A stretch of DNA of 64,000 nucleotides from Basidiobolus meristosporus CBS 931.73. Lineage: Eukaryota > Basidiobolomycota > Basidiobolomycetes > Basidiobolales > Basidiobolaceae. The stretch is from contig MCFE01000256.1 of NCBI GenBank assembly GCA_002104905.1, positions 48,680 through 112,679 on the forward strand. The letters are read 5' to 3'. The notes beneath the pieces are model-generated. The model made no database searches and had not been told where the DNA came from. It saw only the letters and a list, made by a program, of their open reading frames with translations. Positions 12,901 through 24,525 of the stretch are shown here, in pieces. Each line of letters opens with the position of its first letter. Within the stretch, counting starts at the first letter, position 1. The translations under genes and the position numbers were made by a program.

Positions 12901-15740
12901 GGGATACTTTTACTGGAGTTATACGTGGGCTCATTAACCCTCATATAGAGGGCTCTCCAGAAGCCACTACGCATTTAATCAAGATGCCCAGAAGATACAC
13001 AGATGTTACTTCATTTCATGCATTCGGATATAATCCATCCCATGTGAAAGCCACCAATCGCTTATGTTGACATGGACTTCAAAGGACCACCAATGGTGGG
13101 ATCAATGATCGAGCACTTCGTCTTGGGTGCGAATCAAGCAATGCGCAATTTACTGAGGAGTTTGGCCCTTCAATCGTTCTGCATATGAGGTGTGTGCCAT
13201 AAGCCTAGGAAAGGCTTTTATTACCTCCGCTAATGGCATTAGTGATCTGCATCTACCACATTTCGGCCTCAATCCTGTAACCAGTGGCTTAGTCATGACT
13301 TCCGCAAAGTTCGAGCATCCTAGTAGAAGGGCGGTGGAGCAAAGTGCATGATAGGTTAGGACGGCACCTCACGGCATTTCTGGGAGTGGGACTCGCTGTC
13401 CATTGGGCTCCCGATGTCTCTCTCACCTATATGGAAAATACAGACCATCGTGCATTGCACCCATACCATCCGAACCATAGTTGACAAGGGAGGCCTAGTA
13501 ACACTACGAGGCAATTCGTAATTTCTGCACGTTGTCATATACTCGAAGTTCATTCAGCACAGATGAAAATATTGAATTTACCTGTAAAAGGAAGTTGGTT
13601 TTTGGGCAGAGGGAATTTGGGGAAGACTCGCCAGTTGGAATGGCCCAAAGACCCCTGCATGTGTCCAGATATTGGGTAACTGATAACTACATCTATCGGT
13701 GTATATCCTACGGCCCAACCATATGCTTCTCACTAATCGGGTGGGTTGAGGATCTCAGGTACTCGTAGTAACCCCCCCCCCTGGAAGAGGTTCCCGGATT
13801 GAGCAAAAGTGATTGCGATGGGCACTGAGGCTTCAAAGCAGTCACTGTCGCCTATGGTTTGGCCAGAGGGTGACGCCTCGTATCTTCGAGGATTTTCCAG
13901 GCCTAGTCATGGTTTCTGACATGATCTTTGCGGATCAGCATATGTTTGCAACTCAAACTCGACTTCCCCAAATGGTGCTCTGAAATTGGTTTAATTAGCC
14001 GAGTCCTGCTCCACGTTCTACGATGAGTAATGTGCGTATATATGAATCTTTAATTAAGCTTGGATCCATGCGAACAATCTCCATTGGACTTCAAATAAAC
14101 AGTGAGAACCGCTGGCTATGTGTGGGATCCCAGTCATCATACGGTTTGAGATTTCCTTTGGGTGGACTATTCAAGCAGAGCCTTGGATCTGGCTGTGTTG
14201 GCATCACTAAGCGAATAACTTGTATTCTGGAAGATGATACCGGATTCGTATATTAAGCGGCCTTTGTGAAAACAATCCATTTGTTACACATATGGTAGCA
14301 TGTATATTTCATGGCGGATCATGTCATCAATAACCATTCACTTGTCATGAAGATGCGGCCATAGAATCTCGCTGGCATTGTTGCCCAATTCCTCATTCCT
14401 GCATTCGACGCTCAAGGAGACTGCCACAAATCACTTACCTCGCATTTGTTTGGCCCGCCCAAAAGCATGGCCATTGGAATCCCGGATGTTATTGGAGTGT
14501 AGATAGCTTCATCAATCATGGCACTCTGCAATGGAGCAATCGGATATCGATGAGATAAGGATTGGCTCACACTCTCCGACCATTCATTGCACGGCTCCTG
14601 CCAGACCATAAAGTTTGTCGCTGATGTGAAGCCCTATATTTCAGTGTGCTCTGTCAGTGGGTCTGAAGAACGGCCCGATTTGAATAGGAAGAGAAGGTGT
14701 GGCCCAAGGCCATATTTGAAACATACACACGGTTTCTCTGCAAGATTGGGGCTCAAGGCATGAAATTGCAGTTTTGGGTGGATGATAACGACTGGGTATG
14801 GGCAGCATGGCAGAAAGGCTGGCCTCAATGTCCGTCCCAGCATTCAGGTTTAGGCGTTGGGCCGGTGGTATTTCTCTTCTAAGCTAGGCCTGTCCCAGCC
14901 CTACAAATGTAACAATAGACCAGCAACATTTCACAATTGATTAGTTCAAATAGCATCCGAATATTGATCTAATCAATGAAACATGGATGTCAGAAAGTGG
15001 TAAAAGTACTATCATGGTCCAAGAGAATTACGTGTGAGATTTAGATGCTTCGGTGAGTAAAAGTACCAATGGATAGCTCATCCACAGGCAAAGGAATGGC
15101 CCAACACACTTTGCAACATGGAATGATGGGATCGCAATGACTAGTTTGCCCATGAATTCTGGATTTGGACTTGAACGGATATATTTCAGTATATAAAATG
15201 AGCGATTGAACTGCAGAGTCAGAAGAAAGACGCATCAAATATGGAAGATATCTACTGAATCCCTGATTGATTCTTGCCTTACACCGGCTTGAGATTAGCA
15301 ACAGAATGGAGATACATATATTCGCAATATACTAAGCTGATTAAATGCCATGGCTCGGTTTTGCTTTGTATTGCTGAATTGGAGAAATACCGGAATGGCG
15401 GCGGAAATCGCATGAAATTATTTATCTAGAAGTGGGCCTAATGGCCGGGATCTTGATTTGCTCCCTACTTGTAATTTCACCTCATCCAATGAATCAGCTT
15501 GTGGAATCCCTCGTCGTGACTGGCCTCCACTGGAATATAAATTCACCAGGTTGTAGCTATTATCTGCATCTCGGCTTCCACTTTGAAAACTGGGCTTGAG
15601 GAGTTATCATTACAGCTTGAAATTCTCTCTTCTACTCTGTTTCGCATTTGACGCCGTCATTGCTACTCGTCAAAGTACAGCATTACACCCAAACCCCCAG
15701 CGTATCCCAAATTCCTCCCCGCACTCTCTATTTCCAAAGT
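9911..15740. other. Long gene-poor region with repeat relics
   Basis: No gene could be supported on either strand. 9911-11000 is AT-rich. 11050-11180 resembles the inner end of repeat R (a block around TTTTACTGGCCTTTCAATAAA). 11461-11712 is a degraded Copia LTR. From about 11900 to 15740 the composition is more balanced but reading frames are short and overlap on both strands, as in decayed sequence. A run of ten C lies at 13772-13781. Confidence 0.5.
11461..11712 (-). repeat. Degraded Copia-family LTR relic
   Basis: Shares order and wording of blocks with the Copia LTRs: TTTATTGAATG, TTGGGGCTGTTCGG, CTGTTCTGAGTACC and an AATATTCCTAG block. Ends are too eroded to place exactly. Confidence 0.55.
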
Positions 15741-17266
15741 ATGCTCTCTATTGGACAACTGGAGAAGATGAGCATGGATTCGTCGCTGTATTTCAATCTA
15801 AACACTGACGACGGATTGATGCTGGATGAGCAACTCTTGCTGTCATCCGAGGACTATTATCTGTCGGAGAAAATGGAGCAAGCCACCAAACCGATTGATC
15901 CATCGCACTTGCCATTCAAAGGGACAAGTGACATGTTGGGCTTCAATTTCACACTTGCGTCAGAACCGCACGGCAATGCGGACTCGCTCTCGATCAATGA
16001 GATCAGCCCTTACCACCTGCCCCAGATCATGAACCTCACCCGGAATCCCCAAGGTATTAATGCACCCGATACATTTCAATGACACCCTCCCGTCTCACAT
16101 GCATATCCCTAAAATGTTTGAGTTTGGATGGCTAACGGCTTGCTTGACTTTTAGGGTCTGTCAACCAACCGCCAAGGACAAGCAGCTCCATGGAGAGTAA
16201 CCTGAACTCAATGCTGTTGCTTTCCTACTCGAACCCGACCCCTGTCAGCAAAGGAAATTTCAAGAGCGACCTATCACTTCATTCCCAAGGTCCCCCATTC
16301 CCATCCTTCATTTTCCCAAACCCCGACTCGGCCATGACTACCTCCCCAATTTCTTATCTCGTTACCCCGATATACGAGGACTCCCTCGCTGTCGACCCTA
16401 CATCAATCTGCAGGCCGTGCGACCTTCTAGAGTTCGACGACTCTTTGACTAAGTCCCTTAGTTCGTCGATATTCCCCGAGAAAGTAGAGCCCCCAACGTC
16501 CAGGCTTTCCGCCAAAAGGCCGAGAGCAGATGAACCAAGCGAACTACCGTTCCCCAACAAGCGAAGAGTTCTTACCAAAGATAATGAGCGCGCTCTGTCT
16601 GAATTTGAGATGGGAAATCAGTCCCTTTTTGATGACCTATTCAGAGACCTAGAAACGGAGGAAGTAGAGTGTTGCCAACCTTCGGAAATCACCGAGCCAA
16701 ACGATCTCACGGAGATGATCAATGAGTTTTTGGATACCGAGAGCAGTGAAGGCACTTTGGAGAAGGAAGATGTCGACTCAGACTACAGTCCGTCAAGCAG
16801 TCGGCGCTCCAGCATCTCCTCATTGGAGCCTCATGAATCGATGGGCAAAGACATTGATGAAGGAGACTGCATCACGGGCACCTCCTCCGCCTCTAACAGG
16901 CAGGGTAAATCATCCACACGCAAGTCGTCTAGGAAACGCAGCATCTGCGAAAACTTAGACATGCAAGGGCCAAATGAAGGAGACCCAGACAAAGCGATCA
17001 CTGTATATTCTTGCGACTTCCCTTCGTGTGGAAAAACGTTCACGCGACTGTACAATCTCAAATCTCACTTCCGTACTCACACCGACGACCGCCCTTTCGC
17101 CTGTGATAAATGTGACCAAACCTTTAGCCGTAACCATGATTTGAAACGCCATTACAAGATTCATTCTGGTGTCAAGCCATTCAGTTGTGAGTACTGTGGC
17201 AAAAAGTTCTCTAGAATGGATGCGCTGGGCCGGCACCGCGCAAAAAGACCTCAGTGCCGCGAATAG
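15741..17266 (+). CDS. C2H2 zinc-finger transcription factor, Ace2/Swi5- or Crz1-like fingers
   Basis: Two exons, 15741-16053 and 16155-17266, joined across a 101-nt GT-AG intron, give 474 aa. The N-terminal 380 residues are low in predicted structure and Ser/Pro/acid-rich, with a basic stretch KRPRADE...NKRR that may be a nuclear localisation signal. The last 86 residues hold three tandem fingers: C-x4-C with H-x3-H, C-x2-C with RNHDLKRH, and a third that ends H-x6-C rather than H-x3-H. The RNHDL second finger and the DAL-x-RH third finger resemble Ace2/Swi5 and, less closely, calcineurin-responsive Crz1. Target genes are unknown. A later in-frame ATG at 15768 is an alternative start. The gene stands alone, with long non-coding flanks. 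Confidence 0.85.
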
Positions 17267-20200
17267 AAGATCTCGTAATGAGCACTTTACCTCATGGATT
17301 TATTTTGTTGAATAGCACAACTAATGCACACTGTATTTCATCCCACCTTCTGTACCGACCACCATCAATTACATCATGTTTATTTCATCCAAGCTCAAGC
17401 CCAAGCCCAAGCCCGCCTCTCATCTATGTGTTATACTTGCAAATACCTCTGTCAACTTTATCATTGCCCCTGCCCGTGCCCTTCAGATAATCCTTTCATC
17501 CGGCACTTGTACTTGCCTCACCCTTCTCCCTCGAGCCAAAAGAAAAGAGTGGTATATGCTCTTATTTGATCCGATCCACATGCGTACCTATCCCACGCCC
17601 TGAATAAACTGAAAGCACTCGAATGTATATCACGAAGCAAGAGCAACATCATCCGGACTACTTGTTTGCTTGAAACCTGCCACTCAACCCTCATGCCAAT
17701 GATATTGTCAAGAGGAAGCTCACTTCATTGACTCTTATGGTAACGACATTTGAAACGAACTGGTTGTCAGTGTAGGATGACGAGCGAGCGAATTCCCACC
17801 ATACAGTTGGAATGATGATTGATCCGGCCATCGGAACCATAAGCATCCAACCAGGTGGACATGACGCCCGACGTTGGGTCATTGGCGAAAAAGCCAGCTG
17901 GCTCATTGACCATGATTTTTTTCTTCCCAAACTGCGGACCATGGTGCGATGAGAGTTGCACTGGATTGGAGGATGTATATGGGAAATGATTTGTAGGTCC
18001 TGCAGGGCATGGTCCATAATTGACGGCCCTTGTGGGTTACCGTCATCATCCCGCACGCTTTTCCAGGAATTGGTTGCAAACAAGGGTTAGGCATGCTCAT
18101 GGCCAGCATCCAAGCCCCAAAGTCTTCACTGTGGAGCACCTGCACCGCCAGCTCCGGCCCAAATACGGTGATCGGCATCCTAGATTTCACATGCTTAGTA
18201 ACCGCATTTTTGCTGAGAAATGGGGCGGAAAGTCGTCCAGACAGTCCGCCAAACCAGGGAAGCTGGACGCTGTCTTTGTGTGCCCATCGTCGTCCTCCCG
18301 CGTTGGCGACAAAATGTGAACGGTGAACCCATTTGTGTCAGGCATCGAAATTCCTTATCTCCCTCATCACCAATAGCTGAAGTATCATTCAGACCATCTT
18401 AATTGCCTGAGTGACAACGCTGCTTCAGTACTGGTTTTGATCACTCTTGGTTTGTGTGTCAAGGATCCAGGTTAACGGATCCGGGATACTCCGAAATGGA
18501 TACCCGCGTTTCTCTCGATTGATTTCAGTATAGCCTAAGGATTGACGATCAAGGGAAGAAAAGCACAGTCGAATTTCCGTTCGGCGTTGGGAGAGCCCCC
18601 CATTACCAATGGCCATTACGTACCTCTCCCCCGTCCCTACCTGATGGAGCGACTCCTGGCCCAACCTATACGCTACTGGGGTAGATCGTCGGTGTGCACT
18701 GTGCGGAAGGTGATGTGACAGATGAGCGAATTAGGTGCTCCTAGGGCATCATGCTTCCAACCTGTGATCCGATTTTACAAGGGAAATCCATTCATAGTGA
18801 TATTCCACAACCTCGCTTGTTCAACTAGTCACAGCACGCTAACCCACCGCACCGATATAGAAAGCGATACCATTATAGGACTGCAAATGGCCACAATATT
18901 GCCGTTCCCAAATGGAGATTGCAGGCTAGATCTACTTCTCGACTTTCTACCGAGGGCCATGGTGCGAAGGGCGCCATCCAAACTCTCGTTTGTCGAAGCA
19001 ATTATAATCTGATCACAGACGAACGAAGCAAATGATCCATAGAGGTGAGCAGTCGCGGTTCCACCAACAGTCCTGACACAACAGATATATTGGCGGAAGG
19101 GTGGATTGGTGCATATCACCATATTCGACGATAAAACAGAACACATTTGGACACTACATTGATCCGGTTTTGATTGCTGTATCACCGGCCTGAGAATTGT
19201 CAGGCTTTAACCGGTCGCATTTTAAGGGGAGAAAAGGTTGCATCTAGGCTATTCGTACACGTAGAGATTTCCGTCACTTTCCCTTCCGCTTCTTGGCATG
19301 ATGCGATATCGGACAAGTCAACATGCGGTGACCGAGAACGCCATGACAGGTTTGATCAGGAAGGGATGAGGTTTCCCCTCGGCCTCTGTATCTGCTGCCC
19401 CCACCTATTCGACAACAATCAGGGCTGGGATGACTTTTGCACTTGACACCAAGTGCGGTACTTCGCTTACATCACACTGATTGCTGGTTTTCGTTTGCAC
19501 ATGACGAGGATTTCATCATTCACAAAACAATTTGTTCTGGGTAGGTGCTATGCCAACGACAGGGCCAAAAGGGGATAGTATGGGTGGGAGATGCACTTGG
19601 ATACGGATGCGGGACCCGATAATCCAGCTGTGGTGGCGAAATCCTTCATTTGGAGACTAGAAAAGGTAGCATGGATGGAGGGTGATGTGGGTCTGGTTTG
19701 CCGATCGTGAAGATGGCGGCAGGCATATGCTAGTGCATGGACAATTGGGTTGCATGGCTCGGAGGCTGGCCAATAACTACCCCTCTCCATTGCACACGAC
19801 AACCATTGCGTCAGATACTGGTTTGATGGATGGCCGGGCTGGTAGGGTTAGGTAAGCCGGCATGAGCCGCAAAATGGTGCCCCATAGTCGCAGTGAGGAT
19901 GCTGACAACATTCCCTCATTCCATATAGAGTAAGGATACACAGTTACAACGGCTGATCAGCCAATTTCATCGCGCTTATATCCAGATTGTCACGCCATCC
20001 ACAGGCATCCCGGATTAGTGTGGCAACATCCTTAATAGATGGACAGAAATGTTATATCTCTATGAGATTTGTTTCGGACCAGACGCTTGTCTTACATTAA
20101 GTATGGCTATTGGGAGATATCTTTCATAGAATGGAAGCGGTCAGCATCAATTTTCCGATGGCCACATGCAACCACCATGGTCTGCCAGCTTAAAATTAAC

Positions 20201-20648
20201 AGTCAGGAGAAGAGCATCTTTGGAAAGCCGATGAATGGTCTTCGCAAAGATGACACCTGGATGCCTCAATTGCGCCTGCGCTCTTACCACATGGCTCTAG
20301 TAATCGTCTTTGATGGATTCAAGCTAGCCTATAGCGCACCGAAGGTGTGCCGACCGAGGGGGCAATAGCGACAATTTACATCCTCCAACTCTGCTCTGAG
20401 TGCTAATGATCACGCATGAGCCTGTCCGACAACTAATCATCAGCTTCGAAAATGCAGTTCCATTCACAGGAATAACGGAGCTTTGTGATTTACCACCATC
20501 GATGTGAAGTCAGACCCATCGAGCTTGGCATCAATCAGCTTAATCGTTGAAGGATGCGCCAATCAGCCAGCAGACCCATGTTGATTGGATATATCGGCAC
20601 TGATTTATGCCAGCTACAGCTAAATCAGTCCAATCATGAATAACACCC
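17267..20648. other. Gene-poor region, possible decayed coding traces
   Basis: After the transcription factor there is a C/T-rich 3' region with a short AAGCCC microsatellite near 17391-17420. Between 17690 and 18330 the minus strand has several overlapping open frames (one of 95 codons at 17903-18190) that read as plausible protein but cannot be joined into a gene. I recognise no family there. 18430-20648 shows nothing supportable. Confidence 0.4.
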
Positions 20649-21285
20649 CTATGTGTTGCAAGGCATTTCAGGTTGCTCCTGTTTCAAAATGGGGTGATTA
20701 TCAGCCGTTCTCTTTGAAGAATAATCATTTTGAACAAAGATCGTTTAGTGTAGTCCCACCGACACGCATACTCGTACGTATTTTACCTGATTGGGTTGGG
20801 CATATTCAGGAATGTCCGGCATACAGAGTGTGCTAGACATACAGTTCGATGTCATTGGACCACGGGCAGCGCTATTTGCCAAGTTCAACAGTTTAATGAA
20901 TTTGCATGGTACAAATGCTTTATTCATTTCGACGGCTGCGATTTGTTTCGGGTTCGATAGCGCGGTATTGTGTTCAACTTCGGGAAGCCTTATGCAGGGA
21001 GCCTGGGGATCTGAGCTTGAATTACGCTGTATGACTTGTGATTGATAAAATGCATATATTGCAAGATAAGGGTATCTAACTGAACCAAGTCTAAAATCTA
21101 CTTTGACAATCATAATTGGCACTTACTACCAATATGGTTGCAGCCCAACCAATGCTCGGATAAAGCCTCTGCAAGCCTACCCATTGCACTAAGGAAATGT
21201 TGTGAGAATTGCAGGTGACTGTTTTACCCTTGTTGCACAGTGCTGATGCTGCTAACAATGTGAATGCAACCAATTTGGATATCAA
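20649..21285 (-). pseudogene. Possible secreted cysteine-containing protein gene, start codon not found
   Basis: On the minus strand a frame at 21285-21127 reads like a signal peptide (ISKLVAFTLLAASALC) followed by a CN...N segment, then hits a GTAAGT donor. A second exon (21026-20787, 80 codons, five Cys) fits in phase and ends at a GTAAAA donor. A third short exon (20678-20649) ends in CNT and a stop. The introns would be 100 and 108 nt, longer than the others here. No in-frame ATG precedes the signal-peptide segment: an ATG at about 21290 is in another frame, so a 1-nt indel or an unseen first exon is needed. I do not recognise the family. Either a small secreted protein or a fresh pseudogene; confidence is low. 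Confidence 0.35.
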
Positions 21286-22243
21286 TGTTCATCTGCGAGA
21301 AGCCCATGTATGCTTGTATTCCTCGAATATGTCAATTATGAGGATCTGTCAAAGTTGGTGCTAAAAAATCCCATTTTCGATGTGTTCTTAGTGGATTCAC
21401 CAAGGGACTTCTCTTTTATTAATGTATCACTTCTGTATCATGACAGCTGGAGGTTTTGTATCTAATAGAGTAGCCTCACAGTTTAAGGGTATTTACACAA
21501 TAGGGAATTATAAGCTTCTCGATAATTCATATTCCAAGGGATGGTGGTCTATAGGTTATTCTCATACCCAACTACATTAACGATATTTAAATATCTCATA
21601 TCTCATACCTCATATCCATTGCATCCAAGATATGTTCATAGTTCTCTATGTACAGGTGCTTTTCTGGGAGCGCAGCTATTATTTGTGATATCTTGATCAG
21701 CCACAAGATAACAAGTGTATTGGCAAGTTTTGACCCATTGAGCTGGTGGATAGGCACGACTGACAGTCCGAGGGTTATATAAACAGATACACGCCTAGGA
21801 ACCTAACTGAAAAGAGGTTCTTGTAGTTGTTTTTACAACTTCACCACTAATCTAACCCAAAATTGAATACCGGGCTTTTGTACACTGGTAAAATGACTGA
21901 TTGCCCTGCCAGTGGCCCTTTTTCATTGTAAGTGCCAATGCTGGGTAGATTATGCTGAAGACAACGAGAAATATGCTAACAATTGGTACGATATCTCAGC
22001 ACGTAGGGCATTGATAGACCTAGCTCTAACTCTAACTCTCACACTGCAACTGCCAGGTGCCTTAATACAGTGTTAGCTCAAAGTTGTTCAGGATACTACT
22101 TTGAATGAAACCAAGTGATATGAGGATTCCTATGTATGTATAATGTAACAATGCATCACCCTATCAACCATTTCAATACAGCCCCACATTCTTTGTAGCA
22201 CAAAATAATTTAGATGCTACAGCTAGTCCTCACACATTATTAG
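21286..22243. other. AT-rich intergenic stretch
   Basis: No gene seen. A short CTCTAACTCTAACTCT tract lies near 22023-22040. It ends at a solo LTR. Confidence 0.5.
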
Positions 22244-22565
22244 TGTGATGTGAGTCTTGGAAGTGGTAGAGTATGTGGTTCTCACTTCTTGAATTAATTT
22301 AGTGTAAAAGTAGCACTTATACTATTACATGGTCTTGGCAAAGCAAGCGCGCATGGTATGCGTAGAGAGGTCCTTAGAGTATGTGTGCAAAGTTTGAGGG
22401 TTATTAGACGGCTTATCAAATTCTTATATTCTGGATACTTGACGTTTGGTGGAAGTATTCGAAGTCCCGCCAAACAATTTGGGCAAGAAATACTAAGGTT
22501 CATAAGTGATGATCTATGTGATCAAATTAATGGAATATTTAGGTGTAAATACGAAATCTACAACA
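22244..22565 (-). repeat. Solo Copia-family LTR with intact target duplication
   Basis: 322 bp, starting TGTGATGTGAGTC and ending CTACAACA, alignable along its length with the LTRs of the Copia copies but well diverged. It is flanked by ATTAG on both sides (22239-22243 and 22566-22570). The intact 5-bp duplication shows that a full element inserted here and was lost by LTR-LTR recombination. Confidence 0.85.
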
Positions 22566-22935
22566 ATTAGGAATAGTCCATTTTAAGGGCAACAAATAGC
22601 AGCAGTATTTTGCTTAAACATACCTCCCAATCCTCATTTTCAAAAGATTGCAAGTTGAATCTAGGTAGACTTCTAGGAATCGAATGGCTAATTCAGAGTG
22701 TTTCAAAATACCACAATCAATTCGCAAGCAGCATTATGTGACTCGTTAGTTTTGAACCTACTCGTACTTCATTTCGTGCGTTTATATCACATATACATTT
22801 GTTGGCTAGATACATGCCGCGAGCCTGTTGAGCATATAGCCACTTATACCAAGCTATGTCACAGATTACAGTAGCTAAATTACAATATGTAGCGAGGCAA
22901 TGGTAATGGAACTCTACTGGCAGCTTAACAATAGC

Positions 22936-23148
22936 CTAAAATATACACTGGAAGAGACCAGCACATATGGCCGATGCGGCATAACCCCAAGTTGACATGT
23001 AACGGATATCACTATCTGAATCGACCTGAGGGTTGGAGCGCATCGACTCCATCCCAGCAGAGCTCTCAAAGACCAGCGCACTATAAGGAGGCGGATCAGA
23101 AAACGTAATTAGTGGAGGAGGTTGGTTCGTCGTGGTTTCACTGGACAT
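22936..23148 (-). CDS. Small PPPY-motif ORF, possible membrane protein exon
   Basis: 70 codons from ATG at 23148. The N-terminal half is hydrophilic and contains SDPPPYSAL, a PY motif of the kind bound by WW domains of Rsp5/Nedd4 ubiquitin ligases. The C-terminal 20 residues (WGYAASAICAGLF) could be a membrane segment. It may be the first exon of a longer gene: a GTGTAT donor-like site lies near the end. No homologue recognised and no continuation found. Treat as a candidate only. Confidence 0.3.
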   Translation of the reverse strand: MSSETTTNQPPPLITFSDPPPYSALVFESSAGMESMRSNPQVDSDSDIRYMSTWGYAASAICAGLFQCIF

Positions 23149-24525
23149 TTGGGATTCGGGGAGAAGCAGTAACTCTCAGCAGAAATACTTTATTGGTATT
23201 TATATGTACAGTTATATGTTGCAAGCAAACAACTCCATTCGCCAACCCACAACCCACCTTTCTCAGTATTACATAGAGGTGCTTAATGACCACAATCCGA
23301 ATTTCCTGACTCATCAATGTTTAAGGAACTGGGATTCTTAGGATTCTATTCAGATGTTCCACCGTTGTCAGTAATGTTGTTGTAGTGGTATCAACTTTTA
23401 TGAATCCAATCAGTTCTGCTCTATTATTAGAGCTTCTAAATATAGACGGATATCTGGGCTGTTCATGCAACGAGAGATTTGTAGTTAGTATCAAGTAAGA
23501 TTTGCTACAGGTTTGACAGGAGTACTGTGTCCATGATTGAGTAGCCGTTTAATACTCAGAGGCTTGTGACCAGATACATCAGTCAACTCATCTGAAGGAT
23601 GGAAATTTCGATTAAGATCTAACCGTAAAAAGTGTGTAACATGCCGCATATTTGAGTTACGTAATGGGAAGAGAAAGGTATAGTTCGGGTACATCAAACC
23701 CCACCGTAATATCGTTTGAAATAAACTCTACCGTCATGATTGATACACTCGTGGGTTGGAAATTTCGATCATGTGGTGCTCTGGCGTGGGCGTCATTTAG
23801 CAGCAATGCGCGTGTTTTGCTAGGGCAAATATAAGCTAGGTGAACAAGAGATAACCGATGGTTGGGAAATCTAGCGCTGGCCTGGGTGGGGATTTCCATC
23901 AGACTGGAATTGCAAAGTTAATGCCCTAGCATCACTGCATCTACTGATACATTCATTTCCATATTCGCTCACTAACCGTCTGATTAGTGTTGATATTATA
24001 AATGATCTTTGCAGTAGCACACTAATGCTACTGCCCCATGAAGCAACTTTGTGCATGACTACTATCCTACATTTGAAATATCTCTGCATTCCGGATGTGT
24101 ATGGCCGCTGCTTCGAGAGTCAATATCTAAATTAGATTACTTACGGAAATATAGGTTAAAATTGCTGGTTATAGTTTCATCCATTGCAGGCAAAGTACTC
24201 AGCTATCGATTGCCAACATAGCTATCGTCAAACGGCAATAGAGAGCAACCATAAGCTGCTTTGATCCACGTTATGGGACCATCGAGTGCACTACCTATTG
24301 AGCTGAGCCCAAAAATTGGCTATTCCGAAGTGAATCCTAAATATTGAGCTGGGCGCTGCCTAATATGAATTGCGGGATTGCGGAAGCAGGCCATCTAGTT
24401 AATGCTACATGAAACCGATACAGGTATCGCCAAGATAAAACTGGCGGTTGGTGCCGCTTCCAACACCTCAGCCTTTTTCAACTTATAGTTTCATTGAACT
24501 GGTTGACGAAAGACAAAGAACAGTA
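23149..24525. other. Intergenic stretch, nothing recognised
   Basis: Short overlapping frames only, with no repeat of the families described here. Confidence 0.5.

Noticed and set aside
13772-13781. Run of ten C as a structural or regulatory element
   Set aside because: Isolated homopolymer with no partner or gene nearby.
9911-15740. CRISPR-like or satellite arrays
   Set aside because: No regularly spaced repeats were found; only dispersed, diverged repeat relics.
17691-18330. Overlapping minus-strand frames as one protein gene
   Set aside because: Several frames read plausibly but no splice model joins them, and no family motif was recognised.
18722-19185. Frames of about 96 and 118 codons on opposite strands
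   Set aside because: They overlap each other, lack motifs and have no splice continuation.
22023-22040. CTCTAACTCTAACTCT tract as a second telomere-like repeat
   Set aside because: The unit is CTCTAA, not the CCCTAA seen at 39810-39826, and only two to three copies are present; chance or microsatellite is enough.
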